Assembly: GCA_964572845.1 (NCBI GenBank)
Contig: CAZNFX010000002.1
Coordinates: 248,001-312,000, forward strand
Length of the DNA: 64,000 nt
Direction of reading: 5' to 3'
Source of the DNA: Bin55 sp964572845
GTDB taxonomy: Bacteria > Pseudomonadota > Gammaproteobacteria > Pseudomonadales > Azotimanducaceae
Shown here: positions 56,709 through 64,000 of the stretch, piece after piece
Layout of the letters: each line of letters starts with the position of its first letter
Position numbering within the stretch: the stretch's first letter is position 1
Notes under the pieces: generated by a model
What the model saw: only the letters and a program-made list of their open reading frames with translations
What the model was told of the DNA's origin: nothing
Databases searched by the model: none
Program-made: the position numbers and the translations under genes

Positions 56709-57251
56709 TCAGCATATTCGTGCGACAGTTCGTCCGACAACCCTTCCAAGGAAATCCAAGAACAGGGTGCTCATGTCGAGTCTGAAGTGCAACGGATCGT
56801 CCGAACCAATGGTTATGAGTCCACGGATGCCTGAATGCCTGATGGGTATGAGAGCGACCGATGTGGGCTCAGCCATGCTCTTGTTGAAGAGTACTTCGTA
56901 CTCGCTTAGACGAATGGTCTCGCATACAGGGTGCTCTAGGTTGCGTATGCGATTTTCCATGGATCCCAATTCCTCCGCGCAGCGAATGTGCCTGTACGCG
57001 TGAGCAAGGTCGACGTCCCATAGGAACAATCGAGTCTCGTCGATCTTGTTGCGGGCAATCAGAGTGCCGCCTAGCACATCATCGAGCTGCTCCAAATCGG
57101 AGACATCCATGAGGGAGAGAACCAGATCGCGCAGCCAGTGGAATTTCTCTTCGTTTCGCTTCCCGGTTTCGAGAATTGAGTCAAGTTGGGCTTGAATCCG
57201 CCTATTGGTTTCTTCAAGAGACGAAATGCGTATTGCTGTGAGTGAGGTCAT
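56709..57251 (-). CDS. DUF484 family protein
   Basis: A 180-residue protein of DUF484, the usual partner gene between dapF and xerC. An N-terminal coiled segment (SSLEETNRRIQAQLDSILE) precedes a GAF-like domain containing VALIPIRHSGIRGLITIGS and DMSTLFLDFLGRVV. The function is not established. Gaps of 78 bases to xerC and 128 bases to dapF keep it in the same block. A role in cell division or signalling is only suggested by context. Confidence 0.88.
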   Translation of the reverse strand: MTSLTAIRISSLEETNRRIQAQLDSILETGKRNEEKFHWLRDLVLSLMDVSDLEQLDDVLGGTLIARNKIDETRLFLWDVDLAHAYRHIRCAEELGSMENRIRNLEHPVCETIRLSEYEVLFNKSMAEPTSVALIPIRHSGIRGLITIGSDDPLHFRLDMSTLFLDFLGRVVGRTVARIC

Positions 57252-57379
57252 GGCGTTCTATGCTTCCAATGCTTGTTATCGAATGATTCCGATCGGACTT
57301 CCGTGTCCAACCCCACGTACATTCTAAGAAAAAACAAAGAATTGGCTAACTAACAATCGAATTGCTGTCGTAGGTCCCA

Positions 57380-58228
57380 CTAGGTCAGAATTCCTTTGAA
57401 GACGAACTCCGGTTGACATTCAAGGACGATTGATTCCTGTGGACCCGACCACTCGACCACAACGCTCCCTCCAGGCATTTGAACATCCACCCGACTATCG
57501 AACACTCCGGCCAATCGCCCCGCAGCGACTGCAGCGCAAGCGCCGCTCCCACAGGCCAGAGTCTCACCGACTCCACGTTCGAAAATGCGCAAGATTCCTT
57601 TCGATCTGCTGGATGGTTGCAGAATCTCTACATTTGTCGAGTTCGGGAAGAGTTCGTGATTTTGCAGCGCCGTGCCTAGTGCCCCCAAATCAAACTCGTC
57701 AACACAGTTGACCAGCACAACAGCATGCGGATTCCCAAGTGACAGAACATAAGCTTCGACCGGTCGTTCCATTTGAGTGGGGAGATCGATGGAATGCAAG
57801 TAGCCATCGTTGGAAGTTTGAAACGGTGGTTCCACGGGCTGCGCCATTGGAGTGCAAAGCTTGACCGCGATTCGCAACGGAATGCGCGACACTACTCTAC
57901 AGGCTACCGTGCCGCCTAGCGTTGACAATTCAACGTTTTCTGCGTCGACCAACTTCAGCGCCTGAGCCGCTGAAAGCACGGCTGCACATCCGTTTCCACA
58001 CTGCTCTGCAATGCTGCCATCGCTGTTGTAGATCCGCAAGTCAAGGTCATGTTGTTCAGACGTCGGATGATCCAGCACCAGCAATTGGTCGAATCCAATT
58101 CCTTTCCTTCGATCCGACCAACGTTGCACTTCGTCCGCATCGACCGCAAATTCCGACGACAGCGCATCGACCACCATGAAGTCGTTGCCGCACACATGCA
58201 TTTTGAAGAACGAGATTGGCTTGTTCAT
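57380..58228 (-). CDS. dapF: Diaminopimelate epimerase
   Basis: About 282 residues from ATG 58228, one base after the lysA stop; a frame extension to 58237 adds three residues. The two catalytic cysteines are C77 (EQCGNGCAA) and C226 (ETLACGSGACAA), at the usual spacing. It interconverts LL- and meso-diaminopimelate for lysine and peptidoglycan synthesis. It is transcribed with lysA upstream in the gammaproteobacterial block. Confidence 0.96.
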   Translation of the reverse strand: MNKPISFFKMHVCGNDFMVVDALSSEFAVDADEVQRWSDRRKGIGFDQLLVLDHPTSEQHDLDLRIYNSDGSIAEQCGNGCAAVLSAAQALKLVDAENVELSTLGGTVACRVVSRIPLRIAVKLCTPMAQPVEPPFQTSNDGYLHSIDLPTQMERPVEAYVLSLGNPHAVVLVNCVDEFDLGALGTALQNHELFPNSTNVEILQPSSRSKGILRIFERGVGETLACGSGACAAVAAGRLAGVFDSRVDVQMPGGSVVVEWSGPQESIVLECQPEFVFKGILT

Positions 58229-58229
58229 G

Positions 58230-59477
58230 TCACGCAAATCGTTCCAATCTCAGCTGGTCGTCCAGGGTCTCTCGCGAGCGAATGATGTGTTTTTCCGATC
58301 CGTCAACAAGAACCTCTGCGCAGCGGGCGCGCGAGTTGTAGTTGGAGCTCAATGCGAATCCGTATGCCCCAACGTCTCGAATGGCCAGCAGGTCGCCTTC
58401 TGCGAGGGCAAGCGTGCGGTCCAGACCGAGGAAGTCGCCCGACTCGCAAACGGGACCAACTATGTTCCAAGTTCTGGAGATGGATTCCGATGTCTGAACG
58501 ACTTCAATTTCGTGATAGGCATCGTAGAGCGCGGGTCGCATTAGGTCGTTCATGGCAGCATCAACGATCGCAAAGTTCGGGCGGGAACCTTGTTCGTCGC
58601 TCTTCACGTATTGCACCTTCGTCACCAGAACGCCAGAAGGTCCTACAAGAAATCTTCCAGGTTCCATGCCTATCGTGAGGTCGCGTCCTTCAACGAGGGT
58701 TGCGATCTTGCGAGCGAGTTTGTCGAGCGAGAACTCCTGCTCGGTCCTGTAGCTAATGCCAAATCCGCCGCCTATATTGAGGTGGGATACCGAAATTCCC
58801 CACCGACTCAGGTGATCAATGAGGTTCAGCACTTCACGTGCGGCCGATTCGTAGGGTGCAACATCAGCGATTTGCGACCCTATATGGCAGGCAACTCCGA
58901 CCAAGTTCAGCATGTCGTCGCGGTTGATTTGCCTAGCCAGATCGAGAGCTTCGGAAGTGCTTACTCCAAACTTGCTGGACTCGAGTGCGGTCGCGATGTA
59001 GGGGTGGGTTCCTGCTTCGACATGAGGGTTCACGCGTATTGCGATATTGGGACGAACGTTCAATGAGGTTGCCAGATGCAATGTCTTTTTGTATTCAGAT
59101 GCGCTCTCTAGATTGATGCAGCCGATTTTCGACTTGAGCGCGAACGAGAGTTCCTCTTCGGATTTCCCAACTCCTGAAAACACTATATTCGATGGATTGC
59201 CGCCGGCTCTAAGCACACGTTCAAGCTCACCACCTGACACCACATCGAATCCGCAGCCACATTCCGCGAGCCTCTTCAAAATTGCGATATTGGAATTCGC
59301 CTTGACCGCAAAGTAGGTTTGGTGTTTGACATTGTTTAGGGCACGTTCAAACCGGCTGAGTCGATCTCGGATGGAATCCCATGAGTAGACATAGACAGGT
59401 GTCCCGGCAAATCGAGCCAGGTCTGTCAATGAAACCTTGTCGAGGTGTAGGATGCCGTCAATTCGATGCAGGTTCAT
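58230..59477 (-). CDS. lysA: Diaminopimelate decarboxylase
   Basis: About 415 residues from ATG 59477 (MNLHRIDGILHL). A longer frame to 59519 conflicts with the overlapping lptM gene. The PLP lysine is K59 in YFAVKANSN. FDVVSGGELERVL, HIGSQI and GGGFGISY are the ornithine/DAP-decarboxylase marks. It converts meso-diaminopimelate to lysine. Its start overlaps the last 20 bases of lptM in another frame, and its stop lies one base before dapF, indicating tight coupling. Confidence 0.96.
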   Translation of the reverse strand: MNLHRIDGILHLDKVSLTDLARFAGTPVYVYSWDSIRDRLSRFERALNNVKHQTYFAVKANSNIAILKRLAECGCGFDVVSGGELERVLRAGGNPSNIVFSGVGKSEEELSFALKSKIGCINLESASEYKKTLHLATSLNVRPNIAIRVNPHVEAGTHPYIATALESSKFGVSTSEALDLARQINRDDMLNLVGVACHIGSQIADVAPYESAAREVLNLIDHLSRWGISVSHLNIGGGFGISYRTEQEFSLDKLARKIATLVEGRDLTIGMEPGRFLVGPSGVLVTKVQYVKSDEQGSRPNFAIVDAAMNDLMRPALYDAYHEIEVVQTSESISRTWNIVGPVCESGDFLGLDRTLALAEGDLLAIRDVGAYGFALSSNYNSRARCAEVLVDGSEKHIIRSRETLDDQLRLERFA

Positions 59478-59583
59478 CTTCGGGAACCGAATCCCCTGGC
59501 TCAGATGGAGGCAATTCAAGAGGACCCTTGAACCCGCAACCGCAGAGGGCCATTAGCATTAGCAGCAGCATTGCTTTTCGCAT
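59458..59583 (-). CDS. lptM: LptM-like small lipoprotein
   Basis: A 41-residue lipoprotein from ATG 59583: signal peptide MRKAMLLLMLMALCG, lipobox L-C-G-C with the lipidated Cys at residue 16, then CGFKGPLELPP. The C-G-x-K-G-P-L-x-L-P start of the mature part is the signature of LptM (YifL/LppL), which helps mature the LptDE lipopolysaccharide translocon at the outer membrane. The locus position directly before lysA-dapF supports the assignment. Its end overlaps lysA by 20 bases. Confidence 0.9.
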   Translation of the reverse strand: MRKAMLLLMLMALCGCGFKGPLELPPSEPGDSVPEDEPASN

Positions 59584-59782
59584 GAGAGCTCAGGTCAGAT
59601 TTGATTGAAGCGGACGGAGTATATCCAAGCTTTGAACGACCGGAACTCGTCGTCCTGACTTCCTAGATTTCGGATTCTCTGCAAAGTATGCATTTGAAAC
59701 TCTACTGGACAGGAAACTGTCATACTTGTGTGGATTAATCGCTGCACCTAAAAAGCAGTTTGCATCGGCGTGGCTTTCTTGC

Positions 59783-59813
59783 TTGGGATTGCCTTTGACC
59801 ACACCCTTATAAT
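59783..59813 (+). promoter_or_regulatory. Candidate promoter for trxA
   Basis: TATAAT at 59808-59813 lies about 25 bases before the trxA start. A weak -35 candidate, TTGGGA at 59783-59788, is 19 bases upstream, which is longer than ideal. The -10 match is good but the pair is tentative. Confidence 0.35.
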
Positions 59814-59837
59814 TAGCACCGGAAATTGGAGGTTCAC

Positions 59838-60170
59838 ATGAGCGAGAGCGAGAACATTCATCACGTAACCGACGAGTCTTGGAGCGCCGATGTGCTTGAG
59901 GCGGAAACGCCTGTGCTAGTTGATTATTGGGCTGAGTGGTGTGGACCGTGCAAGATGATCGCGCCAATTTTGGAAGAGATTGCGAACGAATATGCTGATC
60001 GCGTGAAGATCTGCAAGATTGACATTGACGATAACATGCAGATTCCATCCAAATATGGCGTAAGAGGCATTCCAACCTTGATGCTGTTTCGCGGTGGACA
60101 GGTGGAGGCGACCAAAGTTGGTGCGCTCTCCAAGTCTCAACTTGCAGCATTCATTGATAGCAACATTTAG
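59838..60170 (+). CDS. trxA: Thioredoxin 1
   Basis: A 110-residue thioredoxin from ATG 59838, with GGAGG upstream; a TTG at 59826 is rejected. The active site is WCGPC (34-38) and the cis-proline loop is RGIPT. It reduces disulphides in the cytoplasm. It is next to rho, the conserved gammaproteobacterial pair. It is divergent from lptM. Confidence 0.96.
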   Translation: MSESENIHHVTDESWSADVLEAETPVLVDYWAEWCGPCKMIAPILEEIANEYADRVKICKIDIDDNMQIPSKYGVRGIPTLMLFRGGQVEATKVGALSKSQLAAFIDSNI

Positions 60171-60481
60171 TCGGGTGTTGTACATTCTCCGTACTTGAAT
60201 GACTCTGAGTTCGAGTGTGGGTTGAAGGTGCTGGCAACGAGCACGACCATTGTGGAATCGTGCGTAGTGCGCTAGACTGAATTTTCTGCTTTTCCGAATT
60301 CCGGCGTTTCGCTTCTTGGGAACTATCAACAATCAAATTGGACGAATGCATGGATTCGTGCTAAATTGCACATGACATTCCTTCGCATCCCCCTGCGTAT
60401 CCTCACAGGGAGATCCACCTTCTTCAACCTAAGTACATATCTATGACCCCTCAAACTGCAGCCGTCAGGCAAACAGAATCT
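60171..60481 (+). other. Leader region between trxA and rho
   Basis: A 311-base spacer. It contains a 6-bp-arm hairpin (GCACGA...TCGTGC, 60241-60263) and a CCCTG...CAGGG pair near 60390-60412. In other gammaproteobacteria rho is autoregulated through its long leader; that could apply here, but no leader element is established by sequence alone. Confidence 0.35.
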
Positions 60482-61768
60482 ATGAACCTAACTGATCTGA
60501 AACGGTGCCCCACGCCCGAGCTTGTGGAATTGGCGGAAGGCATCGGAATCGAAAATATTGGAAGGGCTCGCAAACAGGAAATCATTACGCAGATATTGCG
60601 CAAGCAGTCTAAGAATGGCGTTGAGATATTCGGAGATGGAACCCTTGAAGTACTTCAAGACGGGTTCGGATTTCTAAGGTCTCCTTATGCAAGTTACCTG
60701 GCAGGGCCAGACGACATCTATGTGTCGCAGACTCAGATTCGCCGCTTTAGCCTGAGAACGGGCGACAACATTTCCGGCAAAGTTCGCGCGCCGAGAAACG
60801 GCGAAAGATACTTTGCTCTTCTAAAGATCGACGAGGTCAATCACAGTCCAGCGGACTTCGAGATCAAACGTCGCCAAATACTCTTTGAAAACCTCACCCC
60901 AACTTTCCCCAACTATAGATACACATTGGAACGAGGAAACGGAAGCACGGAAGACTTGTCCGGTCGCATCGTGGATCTAGTCGCCCCGATTGGGAAAGGC
61001 CAGCGAGCATTGATCGTCTCTCCGCCAAAGGCTGGCAAGACACTAATGCTGCAAGCCATAGCACAGTCCCTAGCCGCAAACCACCCGAATGTTGAACTCA
61101 TCGTACTGCTGATCGATGAACGGCCCGAGGAAGTCACCGAGATGCAACGCTTAGTGCGTGGGGAGGTCGTCGCGAGTACGTTCGATGAGCCACCAACAAG
61201 ACATGTTCAAGTATCTGAAATGGTCATCGAAAAAGCGAAGCGCATGGTGGAGCAGAAGCGAGACGTAGTAATCTTGCTGGACTCGATTACACGGCTGGCT
61301 CGCGCATTCAACAACACCGTTCCATCAAGCGGCAAAGTACTTACTGGTGGAGTGGATTCCAATGCAATGGAACGCCCCAAGCGCTTCTTCGGCGCTGCAC
61401 GAAACTTTGTCGAAGGCGGCAGCCTTTCCATCATCGCGACCGCATTGGTGGAGACGGGATCGCGGATGGACGAAGTGATCTATGAGGAGTTCAAAGGACG
61501 GGGCAATCAGGAATTGATGCTTGAACGACATATTGCCGAGAAGCGAATCTATCCTGCAATAAACATCCAGCGCTCCGGCACTCGTCACGAAGAGCTGCTC
61601 ATGAGCGAGGAAGAACTACAACGCGCGTGGATCTTGCGCAAGTTGCTACATGACATGGACGACATCGACGCCATCGAATTTCTCGTTGATCGACTCAAGA
61701 ACACCAAGACAAATGCGGAGTTCTTTAACTCAATGAAATCCGTCGATGCACTGAAGAAGGGTCAGTAG
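60482..61768 (+). CDS. rho: Transcription termination factor Rho
   Basis: About 428 residues from ATG 60482 (MNLTDLKRCPTPELVELAEG), which matches the usual Rho N-terminus; an upstream ATG at 60443 adds 13 residues and is less likely. The RNA-binding domain contains GDGTLEVLQDGFGFLRSP. Walker A is PPKAGKT and the Q/R-loop region includes LDSITRLARAFN and GGVDSNAMERPKRFFGAAR. It is a hexameric RNA helicase. The sequence is highly conserved. Confidence 0.97.
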   Translation: MNLTDLKRCPTPELVELAEGIGIENIGRARKQEIITQILRKQSKNGVEIFGDGTLEVLQDGFGFLRSPYASYLAGPDDIYVSQTQIRRFSLRTGDNISGKVRAPRNGERYFALLKIDEVNHSPADFEIKRRQILFENLTPTFPNYRYTLERGNGSTEDLSGRIVDLVAPIGKGQRALIVSPPKAGKTLMLQAIAQSLAANHPNVELIVLLIDERPEEVTEMQRLVRGEVVASTFDEPPTRHVQVSEMVIEKAKRMVEQKRDVVILLDSITRLARAFNNTVPSSGKVLTGGVDSNAMERPKRFFGAARNFVEGGSLSIIATALVETGSRMDEVIYEEFKGRGNQELMLERHIAEKRIYPAINIQRSGTRHEELLMSEEELQRAWILRKLLHDMDDIDAIEFLVDRLKNTKTNAEFFNSMKSVDALKKGQ

Positions 61769-61837
61769 CTACATCCGCCTAAAGTCGTGCCTCCACCGTA
61801 GCGGCTCGATGTTCCCAACACCGCAAGCAATTGTTGG

Positions 61838-62614
61838 CTAGTGTCCAACAAACTTAGGCTCACGCTTCTCTACAAAAGCGCGCATCGCTTCTCTCGAATC
61901 CTGACTAGCGCCAGTTCGACTGTGTCTTTCCGTTTCTAGCTCAATGTAGTCGCGGAGAGGCATGTTTTCGGCGTTTATGAAGTTCTTTTTCATCTCGCCA
62001 ATAGCCAATGGGGCGGACTTTGACAATCGTTGTCCAATGGCCCTAACTTCCTCGCGTAGAGTCTCATCAGGAAACACCTTTAGCACCAATCCCATTCTCT
62101 CTGCCTCAGTAGCATTGAATTTCTCTGAATTGAAGAACAGCTCCCGGGCTTTGGTGGCTCCGACTATGCGAGGTAGCAGCCAAGGTCCTGCCATGTCGCC
62201 AGAGATTCCAACTCCCAGAAATGCCGAATTAAACATAGCCCGCTCGGAGGCGTAGCGTAGGTCGCATGCGCAGGCCCAACCGAAACCCGCACCAGCACAT
62301 GCCCCGTTGACCGCAGCAATGGTTACCTTGGGCATCTCATGTAGTAATGTGGTGATATGAAAATATTCCTTGCGGCCTGGTTCCTGTGATTGCCCGCTCG
62401 TGGACGCCTTCAGGTCGACTCCTGGACAGAAGGCTCGTCCCGCGCCAGTGAATATCACGACGCGTACGTCCGACTCCAGAGCGACTTCGTTCAAACACTC
62501 ATAGAGCTCCCGCATGAGTGTGTTGGTGATGCCGTTGAAGTTGTCGGGGCGGTTTAGCGTTACAGTCGCTAGATTCTCGTCTATCTCATACAGGATGGTT
62601 TCGTACTTCGTCAT
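61838..62614 (-). CDS. Enoyl-CoA hydratase/isomerase family (crotonase) protein
   Basis: About 258 residues from ATG 62614 (TTG 62620 would add two). The oxyanion-hole motifs are GAGRAFCPGVDLKAST and AAVNGACAGAGFGWACACDL. One of the usual catalytic glutamates is not obvious, the following segment reading SAFLGVGISGDMAGPW. It could be a hydratase, isomerase or dehalogenase-like crotonase. It is a single gene between rho and hemD. Confidence 0.88.
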   Translation of the reverse strand: MTKYETILYEIDENLATVTLNRPDNFNGITNTLMRELYECLNEVALESDVRVVIFTGAGRAFCPGVDLKASTSGQSQEPGRKEYFHITTLLHEMPKVTIAAVNGACAGAGFGWACACDLRYASERAMFNSAFLGVGISGDMAGPWLLPRIVGATKARELFFNSEKFNATEAERMGLVLKVFPDETLREEVRAIGQRLSKSAPLAIGEMKKNFINAENMPLRDYIELETERHSRTGASQDSREAMRAFVEKREPKFVGH

Positions 62615-62877
62615 GATCAAGTGCCCTAGTGAATCAAAATCAAGTCGTTTATGCGACTCGACGCAATGAGTTCGTGCGAATCAAGTAGTACGTCTTCGGG
62701 TGTGCGATGTCTGTGAACTCATTGAATCGAACGCTAGGCGCATTCTAGACAAACAGCGCGCAATTGGACTATGACTGGCCCCGGGACAACGGTCGACACA
62801 CTAGGTAGGACGGGGCAATGAGAGAAATGGACGGTAAAAAGGATTCAGCTTATTGATTTGGCGCTTGGGATCGAGCG

Positions 62878-63564
62878 TTAGCTATTCATGGCTGACAAAG
62901 TCTCAAAGACCGCTTCCTTTGAGGCACCTTGGGATACGGCGACGCGGCCAAACCCTAATTGCGTGGCGTCATGGGCGATTCTCTCAGACGGAACGATGAC
63001 TATCGGCCACTCGCTGCTAGGGATTTCGGTCCCCTGCAACGACTTGAATACGCCCGGAAGCGCGGCGGAGCTGCTGATCAATATGGAATCGATTCTCGAT
63101 GGGTCGACATTGAATGGAGCGGGATGTCGTTCATAGACAAGCCACTTCTTTACGTCGTATCCGTCCGACCTCAATCCGGATTCCAGATCTTCACGACCGC
63201 CTTTGCCGGCCACGATGCAGACTGAATTTTCGAGTGCAATTCGGTTTCGTATCAACGCAAGCATTCCCTCTGTTGAGTGATTGCTTGGCACGAGCACCTC
63301 TGCTGTATGAGCGAGAAGCGATCTAGCCGTTGCGGGACCCACGGCAACACACCTGCCCGAAGCGACCCAACCTGCAGACACGGCTTGATCCACTGCATGC
63401 GTGGAGACAAAAACCCAAATGTCCATGGAATTCGACGGACAGGGCTCTTCTGTGGCGCAGATCTGCAACACGGGGGCTACGACTGGGATCATTCCCTTTA
63501 GCTTGAGAAAAGCGCCAAGGCTGGACGCTCCGGGTTCAGTGCGAGTAATCCAGACCCTCTTCAT
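62878..63564 (-). CDS. hemD: Uroporphyrinogen-III synthase
   Basis: About 228 residues from ATG 63564, which overlaps the hemC stop by four bases (ATGA). A longer frame to 63753 is rejected because it lies wholly inside hemC. It has the two-domain HemD layout: VWITRTEPGASSLGAFLKLKG at the N-terminus, VFVSTHAVDQAV, GPATARSLLAH, and a C-terminal SSSAALPGVFKSL. It closes the tetrapyrrole ring in heme synthesis. Confidence 0.9.
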   Translation of the reverse strand: MKRVWITRTEPGASSLGAFLKLKGMIPVVAPVLQICATEEPCPSNSMDIWVFVSTHAVDQAVSAGWVASGRCVAVGPATARSLLAHTAEVLVPSNHSTEGMLALIRNRIALENSVCIVAGKGGREDLESGLRSDGYDVKKWLVYERHPAPFNVDPSRIDSILISSSAALPGVFKSLQGTEIPSSEWPIVIVPSERIAHDATQLGFGRVAVSQGASKEAVFETLSAMNS

Positions 63565-64000
63565 GAGTCCTTTATCAACTCCAATGCACCCAATGCAATC
63601 AGTTGCTGGGTGGCCCGATCCGCAAGTCGGGACGCAGACTGACCGATTAGGTTTGCTCTTAATGCATGATCGCCGTTCGAATCCAGCACAACCGCATGAA
63701 GTCGATAGTCGTTCCCCTTTCGCACGCAGTAGACTCCTAGCGGAACGCTGCAATCGGCCTCCAGGTCTCGTACGACTGCGCGTTCGCAGTCTGCGATATC
63801 ACTAATACCATTGGCACCCAACGAGTCAATGATTCGCTCGATTGCCTCATCGCCTGTTCGATATTCGACAGCCAAGCACCCTTGCCCGGCTGCGGGAACA
63901 AAGATCGTTGGATCGAGGTAGCATCCAATTCGTTGTTCAAGCCCTAGTCGGCTCAGTCCCGCGCAAGCGAGCACTAGAGCATCAACGACCTTGTTCTCTA
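63561..64000 (-). CDS. hemC: Porphobilinogen deaminase, partial (runs off right edge)
   Basis: The C-terminal part of HemC, open to the window edge. It includes VVDALVLACAGLSRLGL, FVPAAGQGCLAVEYR and DCSVPLGVYC, whose Cys binds the dipyrromethane cofactor, and it ends IKDS. The enzyme makes the linear tetrapyrrole from porphobilinogen. It overlaps hemD by four bases. The N-terminal half is outside the window. Confidence 0.94.
   Translation of the reverse strand, partial: ENKVVDALVLACAGLSRLGLEQRIGCYLDPTIFVPAAGQGCLAVEYRTGDEAIERIIDSLGANGISDIADCERAVVRDLEADCSVPLGVYCVRKGNDYRLHAVVLDSNGDHALRANLIGQSASRLADRATQQLIALGALELIKDS

Noticed and set aside
63565..63753. Longer N-terminus for hemD
   Set aside because: It lies entirely within hemC in another frame, and the ATG at 63564 gives the normal family start.

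Overview
The window is chromosomal DNA from a gammaproteobacterium, probably an uncultivated aerobic heterotroph of the marine or host-associated kind (the lifestyle is inference). The right end carries several gammaproteobacterial landmarks. One is the minus-strand block lptM-lysA-dapF-DUF484-xerC-HAD phosphatase, in the order I recall from Pseudomonas. The others are the trxA-rho pair and the overlapping hemC-hemD genes. No plasmid, phage or insertion-sequence backbone is visible; no integrase or transposase was found.

Left region (1-9.9 kb): two membrane-anchored proteins made of ~33-residue helical repeats with a W-x3-D-P-x2-A-L signature flank a fused two-domain CoA-transferase. One runs off the left edge; the other is cut by a single in-frame TAG. 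Then comes a small accessory island with an unknown protein, a two-helix membrane protein with an internal duplication, an ArdC-type antirestriction protein and a winged-helix/PD-(D/E)XK nuclease-like protein. A perfect 14-bp inverted repeat lies in its divergent control region.

Central-left (10-25.5 kb): a LarA-family (nickel pincer) racemase-like gene sits beside an N-acyl-D-amino-acid deacylase-like amidohydrolase. Two small envelope proteins and a PnuC vitamin transporter follow. The most striking feature is next: four consecutive ~740-residue secreted paralogues built of carboxypeptidase-regulatory-like beta-sandwich modules, filling 15.8-25.3 kb and ending at a tRNA-Arg(CCG).

Central (25.6-46.9 kb): mostly metabolic genes. 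These are heme A synthase, an O-methyltransferase, a nucleoside hydrolase overlapping an ankyrin protein, a nuclease-fold protein lacking its usual arginines, a PhyH dioxygenase, a zinc-free MDR reductase and a PaaI thioesterase. A TakP-like TRAP transporter operon, a VOC protein, an AGPS-like flavoprotein, a thiolase with a secreted epoxide-hydrolase-like enzyme, and the carboxyltransferase subunit of methylcrotonyl-CoA carboxylase follow. Between them lie a frameshifted leucine-rich-repeat remnant and an AAA-ATPase/PD-(D/E)XK fusion. The set fits breakdown of branched, fatty and oxo acids through CoA esters (inference).

Right region (47-64 kb): two tandem TorF/Gcw_chp outer-membrane proteins precede a fused indolepyruvate:ferredoxin oxidoreductase and a c5-type cytochrome. 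Then come a P-II signal protein, threonine synthase, the lysine/recombination block, trxA-rho, a crotonase, and hemD with a partial hemC running off the right edge.
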